Part shown: positions 7,718 to 16,255 of the stretch, piece by piece
Position numbering within the stretch: position 1 is the stretch's first letter
Layout of the letters: the number at the start of each line of letters is the position of its first letter
Source: Chloroflexota bacterium
Lineage (GTDB): Bacteria; Chloroflexota; Limnocylindria; P2-11E; CF-107
Direction: 5' to 3'
Length of the DNA: 57,975 nucleotides
Assembly (NCBI GenBank): GCA_005881435.1
Contig: VBHP01000034.1
Location: forward strand, 1-57,975
Made by a program: the position numbers and the translations under genes
The notes under the pieces: model-generated
What the model saw: the letters and a program-made list of their open reading frames with translations, nothing else
The model's database searches: none
Told to the model about the DNA's origin: nothing

Positions 7718-8622
7718 TTGATCAGACCTTGCTTCTTGAGCCAGGCCTTGGCGACGTCCTTCGGATCCGTCTTGTCGACGCCCACCTGCTTGTTCATCGT
7801 CGTCAGCTCCACGGTGGTGAGCTTCGGTGCGATCGAGTTGATGAGCTTCTTGAAGTCGTCGCCGCCCTTGCTGAGCAGATCGTTGCGCACTACGGGCGCG
7901 ATGTTGTCGGACAGCTGCAAGTGCTTGTCGTCATCCAGCAACACGAAATTCTTGACGGCGATGATCGCGTCAGAGGTGAAGAGCACTCCCACGTCGACCT
8001 GCCCGCCCTCGACCGCAGCGACCGTGATCGGACCGCCTGAATCGAGGGGCTTGAAGGCCTTGAAGGTGATGCCATAGGTGTTCTTCAGTCCGAGCGCGCA
8101 GAACTGACGCGTCGGACACTCCGGCGGGCCTCCCAGCACGAGCTGACCGCCGACCGGGGCGACGTCGGAGAGCTTGGTGAGCTTGTACTTGTCGGCCGTC
8201 GCCTTCGTCACGACGAAGCCGTTCTGATCCACCGCAGGCGCGTAGTCGAGCACCGTCAAGCTCTTCGAGTCGAGCTCCTTCTGCAGCAAGGTCGCGGTCT
8301 GCTTCGGGTCCGTGGAGCCCGCGACGTCTTTGTTCACGAATGACAGCACCGTCGCCAGATAATCGGCTTCCATGTCGATCTGCCCGCTGGTGAGTCCAGG
8401 GAACACGATCTCGCGCGGGCCAAGATTGAACTTGCGGTCGACCGTGTAGCCGTTGGCTTCGAGGATCTGGGCGTAGAGCTCGCCAAGGATCAGTTGCTCG
8501 CTGAAGTTGGTAGATCCGATCTTGACCGTGGGCTTCGATCCACCGATTCCAGCGGTCCCGCAGGCACTGGCAACAATTGCAACGACCACGACTGCGAGCG
8601 CGAGACGAAGTACGCGATTCAT
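7714..8622 (-). CDS. Glycine betaine/choline-type ABC substrate-binding lipoprotein (OpuBC/ProX-like)
   Basis: The N-terminus MNRVLRLALAVVVVAIVASAC is a lipoprotein signal with Cys as the lipid site. The mature domain matches the OpuAC/ProX family (VKIGSTNFSEQLILGELYAQILE, GLTSGQIDMEADYLATVL, VLLDDDKHLQLSDNIAPVVRNDLL). It should capture a quaternary ammonium osmolyte such as betaine, carnitine or choline outside the membrane and pass it to the two permeases encoded just upstream. The ATG at 8622 follows a strong GGAGGGGGA ribosome site, which rejects the longer in-frame start. There are 302 residues. Confidence 0.93.
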   Translation of the reverse strand: MNRVLRLALAVVVVAIVASACGTAGIGGSKPTVKIGSTNFSEQLILGELYAQILEANGYTVDRKFNLGPREIVFPGLTSGQIDMEADYLATVLSFVNKDVAGSTDPKQTATLLQKELDSKSLTVLDYAPAVDQNGFVVTKATADKYKLTKLSDVAPVGGQLVLGGPPECPTRQFCALGLKNTYGITFKAFKPLDSGGPITVAAVEGGQVDVGVLFTSDAIIAVKNFVLLDDDKHLQLSDNIAPVVRNDLLSKGGDDFKKLINSIAPKLTTVELTTMNKQVGVDKTDPKDVAKAWLKKQGLIK

Positions 8623-8664
8623 AAAGGCTCCCCCTCCGCCGGACTTAGCTCGAGGCGACACGGG

Positions 8665-9357
8665 CTACAACGCCGACCCGGGGTGTCGTATGCCCGGCGA
8701 TACGGCGGCTTTCTCGAACGCGGCGAGACTAGCTTCCACCACGATGGCGAGGGCCGCGACAAGCAGCGCTCCGGCAAACAAGCGGTCGTACTCCTGGAGT
8801 GCGAATCCGTCGACGATGTAGCGGCCAAGCCCGCCGCTCGCAACGATGGCACCGAGCGTCGCCGTCGCGACGACGTTCACGGCCGCGGTGCGAACGCCGG
8901 CGATCACCAGCGGCAGGGCTAGCGGAAGCTCGATCGCGCGCAGGATGTCCGACTCGCCGAGACCCATGCCGCGCGCGGCCTCGACCACGTCCCGATCGAC
9001 GTTCCGCACCGCGACGTAGGCGTTGGTGAGGATCGGTGGGACCGCCAGCGGAATCAACGCGAGCACCGTGGGCCAGAAGCCGAGGCCCAGACCAAGCGGA
9101 AGAACAACGATGAGCGCGAGCGCGAGCAGCGCCAGCGACGGCAACGCACGGCCGACGTTCGCGACGCTCACGGCGACGAACCCCAAGCGCCCGGTGTGGC
9201 CGAGAATGAGACCGATCGGGAGCGCCAGCGCGATTGCGACGAGCACAGCGAATCCCGACATCTCCACATGCTCGAGAATGCGGGTCTGGATCGCGTCACT
9301 CCCCTGATAGTGGGATGGGTCGATGAACCAGCGGAGCGCGTCGAGGAGAAGCCTCAT
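8665..9357 (-). CDS. Osmolyte ABC transporter permease (OpuBB/ProW-like)
   Basis: This 230-residue permease has six or so membrane segments and the EAA-loop signature VVEAARGMGLGESDILRAIELPLALP, where it docks on the ATPase. VRTAAVNVVATATLGAIVASGGLG is typical of the ProW/OpuB branch. The start is ATG 9357 in an ATGA overlap with the preceding permease stop. A 42-base gap holding the strong ribosome site separates it from the lipoprotein gene. Confidence 0.93.
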   Translation of the reverse strand: MRLLLDALRWFIDPSHYQGSDAIQTRILEHVEMSGFAVLVAIALALPIGLILGHTGRLGFVAVSVANVGRALPSLALLALALIVVLPLGLGLGFWPTVLALIPLAVPPILTNAYVAVRNVDRDVVEAARGMGLGESDILRAIELPLALPLVIAGVRTAAVNVVATATLGAIVASGGLGRYIVDGFALQEYDRLFAGALLVAALAIVVEASLAAFEKAAVSPGIRHPGSAL

Positions 9358-10007
9358 CCTGCGCCGACCCACGGCGTCAGTCGCTGTTGCAGGAGGACGA
9401 GCATCGCATCCGCGACGATCGCGAGCGATACCGACAACACCGCGCCGGCAATGATCTCGGTGCTGAAGAACGTCAGCATGCCGCTGAGGATGAGCGCGCC
9501 GAATCCTCCCTGGCCGATGAGCGCCGTGACGGTGACGAGACCGATCGTCGTGACGGTCGCGATGCGAATGCCTGCGACGATCACCGCGAGCGCCAGCGGC
9601 AGCTCGATGCGCCAGAGCAACTGACGAGCGGTGTAGCCCATGCCGATGGCGGCCTCGTGCACATCGGGTGAAACGCCGCGGATCCCGCTGACGATGTTCC
9701 GGATGAGGATGAGCAGTGTGTAGCTGACGAGTCCGATCTCGGCCGTGAGGACCGTGAACCCGGTGTAGGGGACGAGCAACGCGAACAGCGCCAAGCTCGG
9801 GATGGTGTAGAGCGTCCCGGTTATCGACGTGACCGGCCCCTCGAGCCGTCGATAGCGCAGCACCAGCAGTGAGAGCGCGAAGGCGATGATGAATCCCACG
9901 GTCACACCGATGAGCGTGAGCTCGATGTGCTGGAGGCCGCGCTCGACGAAAACACCCCCATGGCTCGCGATCCAGTCCCAGCGGATCAGCGGCTCGCCGG
10001 CTGTCAC
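9354..10007 (-). CDS. Osmolyte ABC transporter permease (OpuBD-like)
   Basis: This is the second permease of the system, 217 residues, with a matching EAA loop (VHEAAIGMGYTARQLLWRIELPLALAVI) and the LYTIPSLALFALLVPYTG segment typical of OpuBB/OpuBD pairs. It starts at GTG 10007, overlapping the ATPase stop as GTGA. Having two different permease genes fits a heterodimeric OpuB or OpuC transporter and not the single-permease OpuA type. Confidence 0.93.
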   Translation of the reverse strand: MTAGEPLIRWDWIASHGGVFVERGLQHIELTLIGVTVGFIIAFALSLLVLRYRRLEGPVTSITGTLYTIPSLALFALLVPYTGFTVLTAEIGLVSYTLLILIRNIVSGIRGVSPDVHEAAIGMGYTARQLLWRIELPLALAVIVAGIRIATVTTIGLVTVTALIGQGGFGALILSGMLTFFSTEIIAGAVLSVSLAIVADAMLVLLQQRLTPWVGAG

Positions 10008-10978
10008 GCGTCGCTCCGGATCATGTGTCCGATCTGGCGGAGGGTGAGCGCGCCGCGGAAACGGCCGTCCTCGTACACGAGGCCGAGCTCGGACTCGCTG
10101 GTCAGCAGCCGCGCCAGGGCGTCACGCAGGCTCATCGAGGGCTCGAGGCGGGGCGCCTTCGGCTCGACCCGCGCCGGATCCACGTCGGTCTCGAGCTCTG
10201 TGCCGCCGACGGTCAGCAACGCGAGCCGTTTGAGGCCGCGGTCCGATCCGACGAACTGGGCCACGAACTCGTTCGCCGGATGCGCCAGGAGCTCGGCCGG
10301 CGGCGAGAACTGCACCAGCCTGCCACCGCGCATCACCGCGACGCGGTCGCCGAGTCTGATGGCTTCGTCGATGTCGTGCGTCACGAACAGCACGGTCGTG
10401 CCCTGACTACGCTGGATCTGCAGGAACTCCTGCTGCAAGCGGTCGCGCACGATCGGATCCACGGCGCCGAACGGCTCGTCCATCAGCATCACCGGCGGTT
10501 CGGCCGCGAGCGCTCGAGCAACGCCGACGCGCTGCCGTTCGCCACCGGAGAGCTGCGCCGGATAGCGCTTGGCGTAGCGGCGCGGGTCGAGCCCGACGAG
10601 CGTCAGCAGCTCGGTCACGCGAGCGTCGATGCGTTCGCCGGACCACCGCAAGAGCCGCGGCACGGTGGCCACGTTCTCGGCGATGGTCTGGTGCGGGAAC
10701 AGACCGACCTGCTGGATCACGTAGCCGATCCGCCGGCGCAGGGTCGTGGGTTCCTCTGCCAGCACGTTCGTGCCGTCGATGAGGATCTGGCCCTCGCTCG
10801 GTTCCACGAGTCGATTGACCATCTTCAGCGACGTGGTCTTGCCCGAGCCGCTCGGCCCGACGAGGACGCAGATCTTCCCCGCCGGCACGGTGAACGAGAG
10901 CCGGTCGACCGCGACCTGGTCGCTGTAGCGCTTGGAGACCTCGCGGAACTCGACGCTCGCGCCGCGCTGCGTGGCCAT
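10004..10978 (-). CDS. Osmolyte ABC transporter ATPase with CBS region (OpuBA/ProV-like)
   Basis: The 324-residue ATPase has Walker A GPSGSGKTT, a Q-loop within GYVIQQVGLFPHQTI, signature LSGGERQRVGVARAL, Walker B VMLMDEPFGAVDP and the switch His in VTHDIDEA. A C-terminal CBS-like part follows (LRDALARLLTSESELGLVYEDGRFRGALTLRQIG), shorter than the usual pair. In OpuA relatives these domains sense ionic strength, so osmotic gating is plausible. It is the first gene of the OpuB operon; 52 bases separate it from the upstream cyclase gene on the same strand. Confidence 0.93.
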   Translation of the reverse strand: MATQRGASVEFREVSKRYSDQVAVDRLSFTVPAGKICVLVGPSGSGKTTSLKMVNRLVEPSEGQILIDGTNVLAEEPTTLRRRIGYVIQQVGLFPHQTIAENVATVPRLLRWSGERIDARVTELLTLVGLDPRRYAKRYPAQLSGGERQRVGVARALAAEPPVMLMDEPFGAVDPIVRDRLQQEFLQIQRSQGTTVLFVTHDIDEAIRLGDRVAVMRGGRLVQFSPPAELLAHPANEFVAQFVGSDRGLKRLALLTVGGTELETDVDPARVEPKAPRLEPSMSLRDALARLLTSESELGLVYEDGRFRGALTLRQIGHMIRSDA

Positions 10979-11030
10979 TGTTCGGAGCGTAGCGGCGCGT
11001 CGCGGCCGAGACGCGAGAACGCGCTCCGGA

Positions 11031-11813
11031 TCAGGCAGTCGGTCTCAAGGTCCGGATGGACACGGGCACGCTGACGCCCTTCAAGGTGATCTCGCCGCGC
11101 TCGCCTGGAAGGTCCACGCTCGCGGCGTCATAGGCGGCCTCGCTGCAGACAAGCTCGCCTGTGCCCGCGACGCCCGCGAGCCGCGCCGCGATGGTGACGT
11201 GCTCGCCGAGAGCCGTGAGCTCGAGCATGCCTTCGGCGCCTCCGACCGTGCCGACGAACGCCGTCCCGGTGTGCACGCCGACGCCGACGGGGATCCACGG
11301 CTTGCCCTCGACGTGTCCGGTCGCACGCAGCAGCGCCAGGCCGGTCTCGATCGCGCGCCGCTGATGCTGACGGCCGGCGAAACCGGGGACGAAGTAGCCC
11401 ACGACCTGATCGCCCATGAAACGATCGACGATCGCGCCGCCTTCGATGAGGGTCTCGACGCCGGTGCGGTAGAAGCGATCCAGCGCCCCGTGGAGTCCGG
11501 TCGCGCCGAGACGCTCGGCCATCGGCGTCGATCCGCGAACGTCGGCGAAGAGCGCGGTCATGTCCACCTCCGCGCCGACCTTCTTGTTCAGGACGGCGTT
11601 GACGCAGAAAGAGCAATACCGCGGGTTCCGCGGGAAGGGTCGTTTCCCGATCAGCCCGAGCATCGCCGCGAACGGGCCCTTGAACGGCGTGGCGCACAGC
11701 TGGCATCGCGGTGGACTCGGCAGCGCCGCGAAGAAGGCGCGGCCGGCTCGCTGCGCGGGGTTGGTCCCGAGGAGCGCCGCCTGCCAGCGCTCGTTGTCAC
11801 TCGGCCGTCTCAC
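11031..11813 (-). CDS. Class III nucleotide cyclase with N-terminal zinc-binding Cys motifs
   Basis: A short N-terminal part has two Cys pairs, CQLC and CSFC, about 40 residues apart, likely one zinc site. The cyclase homology domain follows, with metal Asps in MTALFADVRGSTPMAERL and GGAIVDRFMGDQVVGYFV, and VGVGVHTGTAFVGTVG. ALGEHVTIAARLA is the usual D-to-E variant of the LGDxVNxAARL motif. Substrate choice is not clear from sequence. GTG 11813 is chosen because a longer reading would run into the GH3 gene. It is the second cyclase in the window, so cyclic nucleotide signalling is probably richer than one pathway. Confidence 0.87.
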   Translation of the reverse strand: MRRPSDNERWQAALLGTNPAQRAGRAFFAALPSPPRCQLCATPFKGPFAAMLGLIGKRPFPRNPRYCSFCVNAVLNKKVGAEVDMTALFADVRGSTPMAERLGATGLHGALDRFYRTGVETLIEGGAIVDRFMGDQVVGYFVPGFAGRQHQRRAIETGLALLRATGHVEGKPWIPVGVGVHTGTAFVGTVGGAEGMLELTALGEHVTIAARLAGVAGTGELVCSEAAYDAASVDLPGERGEITLKGVSVPVSIRTLRPTA

Positions 11814-11847
11814 TCCTGCTCTCGCCGCGAACAGCGTAGTCGGGTCG

Positions 11848-13065
11848 TCAGGAGCAGCGAAGGAGACCGCTAGCCTGCTTCGCGCGAAGCACGCGAAGCG
11901 CGGCGTCGTCGACGCGAGCCTGAAACGCCGCGTCGCTGCCGGCTCGAGCGACGATCGCATCGGCCATCGCGATCGCCGGAGCGACGGTCTTGGAGATGAC
12001 GAGGTCCCCGCCCGCGCTCAGGAAATCGATCGCGCGCTGGCCGGGCGGGATCGTGGCCACCGCGGCGGTCGCGCCAAGGTCGTCGGACACGATCGCGCCG
12101 GTGAACCCGAGCCGGTCGCGGAGGAGCTGTCGCATCACCGTCGAAGAGAACGCGGCCAGATGCTGGGCGTCGATCCGGGTGTAGGTCGCGAGCGCGACCA
12201 TGACAAAGGGCACACCGGCCGCGATCGCGTCGCGGAACGGCGCGAGGTACGCATCATCGATCGTGGTCGACTCATCGACCACTGCGGCAGTGAAATCGGT
12301 GTTGCCCTTGACGCGCCCGAGCCCGGGGAAGTGCTTTGCCGTCGTGGTGATGCCGGCGGCGGCCATGCCCCGCAGGAACGCCATGCCGTGCGTCGAGACG
12401 GTCGTGGGATCGTGGCCGTACCCGCGCTTCAGCACCCCGATCGGTTCGTTCTGCGCATCGGTCCCGGGCGGGACGACGTCGAGCACCGGCGCGAAATTGA
12501 GGTTCACGCCGGCCGCCGCGAGCTCTCGTCCCCACTGCGTCGCGCGCTGCTGCAGCGTGTCCGGGGCGAGTGTGCCCTGATCCACCGCGGTCGGGATCGC
12601 AGAAAAGCCCGGCCCCTTCAGCGGCTGGATGATGCCGCCCTCTTGATTCGCGGCAACGTAGAAGCGGACGTTCGCGGTCGTGTCCGCGCCGACCAGACTT
12701 TGGACCGCATCCGCGACGGCGCGGATCCCGGACACGCCGGCAGAGCTCTGCTCGACGAACCACACCGAGCCGAGGTGACGCGTGCGGATGGCATCGACCT
12801 CGGCCGCGCCGAGCTGGTCGTTCGCGAGGCCGAGCAGGAACAGCTGGCCCACGCGCTGCGGCTGGCTCATGGAGGCGAGCACCCGCTCCGGACACGCGGC
12901 GGTCGCGGTGGGCGTGGGCGAAGGCGTGCCGGTCACGGCGGCCGTCGGCGCTGCGGTCTGGGACGGGGTGAGTGTCGGTGTCGCGCTCGCCTGCGGTGCG
13001 CAGGCTCCGGCGGCGAGACCGACCGCCAGCGCGAGCGCGGTAGGTCGCCGGAATGGAGTCAACAT
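11848..13065 (-). CDS. Glycoside hydrolase family 3 lipoprotein (NagZ-like beta-N-acetylhexosaminidase)
   Basis: A lipoprotein signal ends in GLAAGAC, followed by a Thr/Pro-rich linker (residues about 30-60) and a single GH3 catalytic barrel of NagZ type. The family motif appears as TTTAKHFPGLGRVKGNTD, with substrate-binding Lys and His, and the nucleophile region as GFTGAIVSDDLGATA. NagZ removes N-acetylglucosamine from muropeptides. The lipid anchor and linker suggest action at the cell surface and not in the cytoplasm. The second His of KHFPGHG is Leu here, as in several lipoprotein relatives. The start is ATG 13065, with 29 bases to the divergent zinc-finger gene. Confidence 0.9.
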   Translation of the reverse strand: MLTPFRRPTALALAVGLAAGACAPQASATPTLTPSQTAAPTAAVTGTPSPTPTATAACPERVLASMSQPQRVGQLFLLGLANDQLGAAEVDAIRTRHLGSVWFVEQSSAGVSGIRAVADAVQSLVGADTTANVRFYVAANQEGGIIQPLKGPGFSAIPTAVDQGTLAPDTLQQRATQWGRELAAAGVNLNFAPVLDVVPPGTDAQNEPIGVLKRGYGHDPTTVSTHGMAFLRGMAAAGITTTAKHFPGLGRVKGNTDFTAAVVDESTTIDDAYLAPFRDAIAAGVPFVMVALATYTRIDAQHLAAFSSTVMRQLLRDRLGFTGAIVSDDLGATAAVATIPPGQRAIDFLSAGGDLVISKTVAPAIAMADAIVARAGSDAAFQARVDDAALRVLRAKQASGLLRCS

Positions 13066-13094
13066 CGCTCGTTTCGAGGATACTGGTGGCAACG

Positions 13095-13370
13095 ATGAGC
13101 ACCGAGACGACGATCTGCGCGCACCTCATGTCGGCGAAGGAGCACAAAGCGAATACGCCGCAAGGTTGCGAGGAATGCCTCAAGACCGGCGACGAGTGGG
13201 TCCACCTGCGGCTCTGCCTCGAATGCGGACACGTCGGCTGCTGTGACAACTCCAAGAACCGACACGCGACCAAGCACTACCGCAAGACGTCGCATCCGGT
13301 GATCCGCTCGTTCGAGCCGGGTGAGGACTGGCGCTACTGCTATCCCGACGACCTCTTCGTCGAGCCCTGA
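13095..13370 (+). CDS. UBP-type zinc finger protein
   Basis: The 91-residue protein is almost entirely a ZnF-UBP domain. CAHL, CEEC, CLECGHVGCCD, then KNRHATKHYRKTSHPVIRSFEPGEDWRYCYPDD supply the full set of Cys and His ligands in the canonical order. In eukaryotes this fold binds the ubiquitin C-terminus. Small bacterial versions are common in Actinobacteria and related phyla, but their ligand is unknown. ATG 13095 is the best start; an in-frame ATG at 13053 would overlap the divergent GH3 start. Confidence 0.88.
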   Translation: MSTETTICAHLMSAKEHKANTPQGCEECLKTGDEWVHLRLCLECGHVGCCDNSKNRHATKHYRKTSHPVIRSFEPGEDWRYCYPDDLFVEP

Positions 13371-13401
13371 TCGATCGCCACGCGGACGATGGATAAAAGG
13401 C

Positions 13402-13953
13402 TCAGGTGAGCGGCTCGCGGCCCTCGAGCACCGCGTCCACGATCCCGTAGCGCACCGCTCCCGCCGCATCGAGCGCACGGCCGGCATGCAGGTCGTGTTC
13501 GACCTCCTCGACGTGCCGGCCGCAATCCTCGGCCAGCGCGCGCGCGAAGCGGAACGTCAACGCTTCGAGCTCGCGAGCCCACTCGGTTAGCTCGGCCACT
13601 CGCGCGTCGCCGCGCTCGACACGCCCGAGCTCGAGGCGCACGCGCGCGCCCACGGACATGAAGCGGCGGCCGCGCGAACCGCCCGAGAGTGCGAGCGCTG
13701 CCACGCCACCGGCCTCGCCAAAACAGACCGTCGAGACCGGAGCGGCGCAGCGCCGCATGACGTCGTGCAGCCCTAGTCCGGCAGTGAGCTCCCCGCCCGC
13801 GGCGTTCACGACGACGCGTATCTCCGCCTGCGGGTCCTGTCCGTCCAGCAGCAGGAGTTGCGCGATCGCGGCGTTCGCCGCCATCCCGTCGATGCGCCGA
13901 TCGAGCAGCACCAGACGCCGCCGGAGCAATCCCGCGCGGACGTCCTCGCCCAT
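13402..13953 (-). CDS. ClpP-like protein lacking the catalytic triad
   Basis: The 183-residue protein aligns through the ClpP fold: LLLLDGQDPQAEIRVVVNAAGG (oxyanion strand), CFGEAGGVAALALSGG at the active-site helix and RHVEEVEHDLHAGRALDAAGAVRYGIVDAVL at the end. Against E. coli ClpP, Ser97 is Gly83, His122 is Glu108 and Asp171 is Gly158, so it cannot be a serine protease. It could be a structural ring subunit like ClpR of plants and cyanobacteria, or a new adaptor. No normal clpP or Clp ATPase is in the window. It lies 10 bases after the pyrophosphatase gene on the same strand, which suggests cotranscription. Confidence 0.85.
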   Translation of the reverse strand: MGEDVRAGLLRRRLVLLDRRIDGMAANAAIAQLLLLDGQDPQAEIRVVVNAAGGELTAGLGLHDVMRRCAAPVSTVCFGEAGGVAALALSGGSRGRRFMSVGARVRLELGRVERGDARVAELTEWARELEALTFRFARALAEDCGRHVEEVEHDLHAGRALDAAGAVRYGIVDAVLEGREPLT

Positions 13954-13963
13954 CGCCGCCGCG

Positions 13964-16084
13964 CTAGATGAACAGGGGCGCGAGCACGAGCGTGATCGTC
14001 GACAGGAGCTTCACCAGCACGTGCAGGCTCGGGCCGGCCGTGTCCTTGAACGGATCGCCGACGGTGTCGCCGACGACAGCGGCCGCATGAGCCGGTGTGC
14101 CCTTGCCGATGACGTTGCCCTTCTCGTCGCGGAGGTTTCCGGCCTCGATGAACTTCTTGGCGTTGTCCCACGCGCCGCCGCCGTTGTTGAGGACGGTGGC
14201 GAGAAGGACGCCGGCCATCGTGCCGACCATGAGCATCGCGGCCTCGGCTTCGGCCTTCAGCAGCAGGCCGACGACGATCGGCGCGCCGACGGCGAGGACG
14301 CCCGGGGCGATCATGTTGCGTAAGGCGGAGCTGGTGGTGATGTCGACGACCCGCGCGTAGTTCGGCCGCGACGTGCCGGCCAGGATGCCCGGATCCGCGC
14401 GGAACTGGCTGCGGACCTCCTCGATGATCGCGGCGCCGGCGCGGCCGACGGCACGGATCGCGAGCGAGCTGAACAGATAGACGAGCATCGCGCCGAGGAA
14501 GCCGCCGATGAACACATCGACCTTGGCGAGGTCGACGACGTGGAAGTCGGTGCCGCGTAGCTGCGTGACGCGGTCGAGATAGGCGCTGAACAGCAGGAAC
14601 GCGGCGAGCATCGCCGATCCGACCGCGTAGCCCTTGGTGAGCGCTTTCGTCGTATTGCCCACCGCGTCCAGCGCGTCGGTGATGTGCCGCGCCTTCTCCT
14701 CGGCGCCGGCCATCTGCGCGATGCCGCCGGCGTTGTCAGTGATCGGGCCGAACGTGTCCATGGCCAGCACGAACGCCGCCGTCATGAGCATGCCCATGGT
14801 GGCGACCGCGGTGCCGTAGATGCCCCCGTGCGGCAGGCCTGTGGCGTTGCTCCACGCGGTGCCGAACCCGAACGCGGAGAACAGCGCGATTGCGATCGCG
14901 ATCGCGGAGGGCGCCGTCGTCTCGAACCCGACGCCGACGCCGGAGATGATCGTGGTGGCCGGGCCGGTCTTCGCCGCCTGCGCGATCTCCTGCACCGGAC
15001 GCCACCCGCCCGCGGTGTAGTAGATCGTGATCCCGACGAAGGCCAGGCTGACGAGGATGCCGACGACGCCGGCGGCGAAGAAGTAGATGCCGCCGCCCTG
15101 TTCGTTGAGCATCGCCTGCGTCACGAACCACATGAACGCGATGCATAGCGCCGCCGCGATGCCGTAGCCGCGGATGAGCGCAGCCATCGGGTCGCCACCC
15201 TCGCGGCCGCGCACCAGGAAGATGCCGATGACTGACGCGAACAGCCCGAAGGCTCGGACGATGAGGGGGAACAGGATCCAGGCTTCGTTTTTCGTGGCCA
15301 GGTAGATCGCCACGCCGAGGATCATCGCGCCGATGTTCTCCGCCGCGGTCGACTCGAAGAGGTCGGCGCCGCGGCCGGCGCAGTCGCCGACGTTGTCGCC
15401 GACTAGGTCGGCGATGACCGCAGCGTTGCGCGGATCGTCCTCGGGGATGCCGGCCTCGATCTTGCCGACGAGGTCCGCACCGAGATCGGCGGCCTTGGTG
15501 TAGATGCCGCCGCCGAGCTGCGCGAACAGGGCCACGAACGAAGCGCCGAAACCGAAGCCGACGATCGTGAACGGCGCTTCGTCAGGGCGCGTCAGGCCGC
15601 CATAGGCAACGAACATCACGAAGACACCGATGAGCGACAGGCTCACCACGAGGATGCCGGAGACCGCGCCGCCACGGAGCGAGATCCGGATCGCGTCCGC
15701 CAGAGAGGTCTGCGCGGCCGCGGCCGTGCGGAGATTTGACTTCACCGCGACGAACATCCCGATGATGCCGGAGAGCATCGACGCGATCGCGCCGACGAGG
15801 AACGCCAAGCCGGTCTTGACCGCGAGCTCGAGCGGCGAAACGCCAGTCGGCGCAGTCTCAAACTTGAAGATAACGAGTGCGATGACCACCGAGGCGACGA
15901 GCGCAAGCGCAGCGATGGTGCGGTACTGCCGATTGATGAAAGCGATGGCCGCCTCATAGATCGCGCCCGCGACCTCCTGCATCTTGACCGTGCCCTGCGG
16001 CGAGCGAAGGACGTCCCAGGCAAAGTACCCGGCGACGACGACGCCAAGAAGGCCGGAGAGCGGGACGACGAGCGTGAGATTCAC
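13964..16084 (-). CDS. hppA: Membrane-bound proton-translocating pyrophosphatase (K+-independent type)
   Basis: The 706-residue membrane protein couples pyrophosphate hydrolysis to H+ transport. Hallmarks are GGGIYTKAADLGADLVGKIEAGIPEDDPRNAAVIADLVGDNVGDCAGRGADLFES (substrate and Mg sites) and DTFGPITDNAGGIAQM. VVGDTVGDPFKDTAGPSLH lies near the C-terminus. Lys480 in GNTTKALTKG replaces the Ala of K+-dependent enzymes, so it should work without K+ and pump protons. GTG 16084 sits five bases after a GGGGG stretch and is preferred over TTG 16096. It probably salvages energy from pyrophosphate made in biosynthesis. Confidence 0.96.
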   Translation of the reverse strand: MNLTLVVPLSGLLGVVVAGYFAWDVLRSPQGTVKMQEVAGAIYEAAIAFINRQYRTIAALALVASVVIALVIFKFETAPTGVSPLELAVKTGLAFLVGAIASMLSGIIGMFVAVKSNLRTAAAAQTSLADAIRISLRGGAVSGILVVSLSLIGVFVMFVAYGGLTRPDEAPFTIVGFGFGASFVALFAQLGGGIYTKAADLGADLVGKIEAGIPEDDPRNAAVIADLVGDNVGDCAGRGADLFESTAAENIGAMILGVAIYLATKNEAWILFPLIVRAFGLFASVIGIFLVRGREGGDPMAALIRGYGIAAALCIAFMWFVTQAMLNEQGGGIYFFAAGVVGILVSLAFVGITIYYTAGGWRPVQEIAQAAKTGPATTIISGVGVGFETTAPSAIAIAIALFSAFGFGTAWSNATGLPHGGIYGTAVATMGMLMTAAFVLAMDTFGPITDNAGGIAQMAGAEEKARHITDALDAVGNTTKALTKGYAVGSAMLAAFLLFSAYLDRVTQLRGTDFHVVDLAKVDVFIGGFLGAMLVYLFSSLAIRAVGRAGAAIIEEVRSQFRADPGILAGTSRPNYARVVDITTSSALRNMIAPGVLAVGAPIVVGLLLKAEAEAAMLMVGTMAGVLLATVLNNGGGAWDNAKKFIEAGNLRDEKGNVIGKGTPAHAAAVVGDTVGDPFKDTAGPSLHVLVKLLSTITLVLAPLFI

Positions 16085-16162
16085 GTAAACCCCCAAAGAT
16101 CAGAACAGACAAAAACGACCGCGGGCCGATCGAGTGAGAGCGCCCGCGGACTTGCGAGAATA

Positions 16163-16244
16163 GCCGACCCCGCCGAATTTGACAGAGAAGACGTCCATCA
16201 GAAATTCGGCGGGGGAGCCGACCCCGGCGAATTTGACAGAAAAG
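16163..16244. repeat. Tandem GCCGACCCC hairpin repeat between hppA and rpoN
   Basis: Two 28-base units (16163-16190 and 16217-16244) differ at two positions and are spaced 54 bases. Between them lies an exact inverse of part of unit 1. ccccgccgaattt at 16168-16180 pairs perfectly with aaattcggcgggg at 16202-16214, and the second arm can also pair with unit 2 with one mismatch. The locus is thus two competing hairpins in the rpoN-to-hppA gap. The layout is the same as the repeat at 26.3 kb although the inner sequence differs. Confidence 0.75.
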
Positions 16245-16255
16245 AGTGCCGAGGT

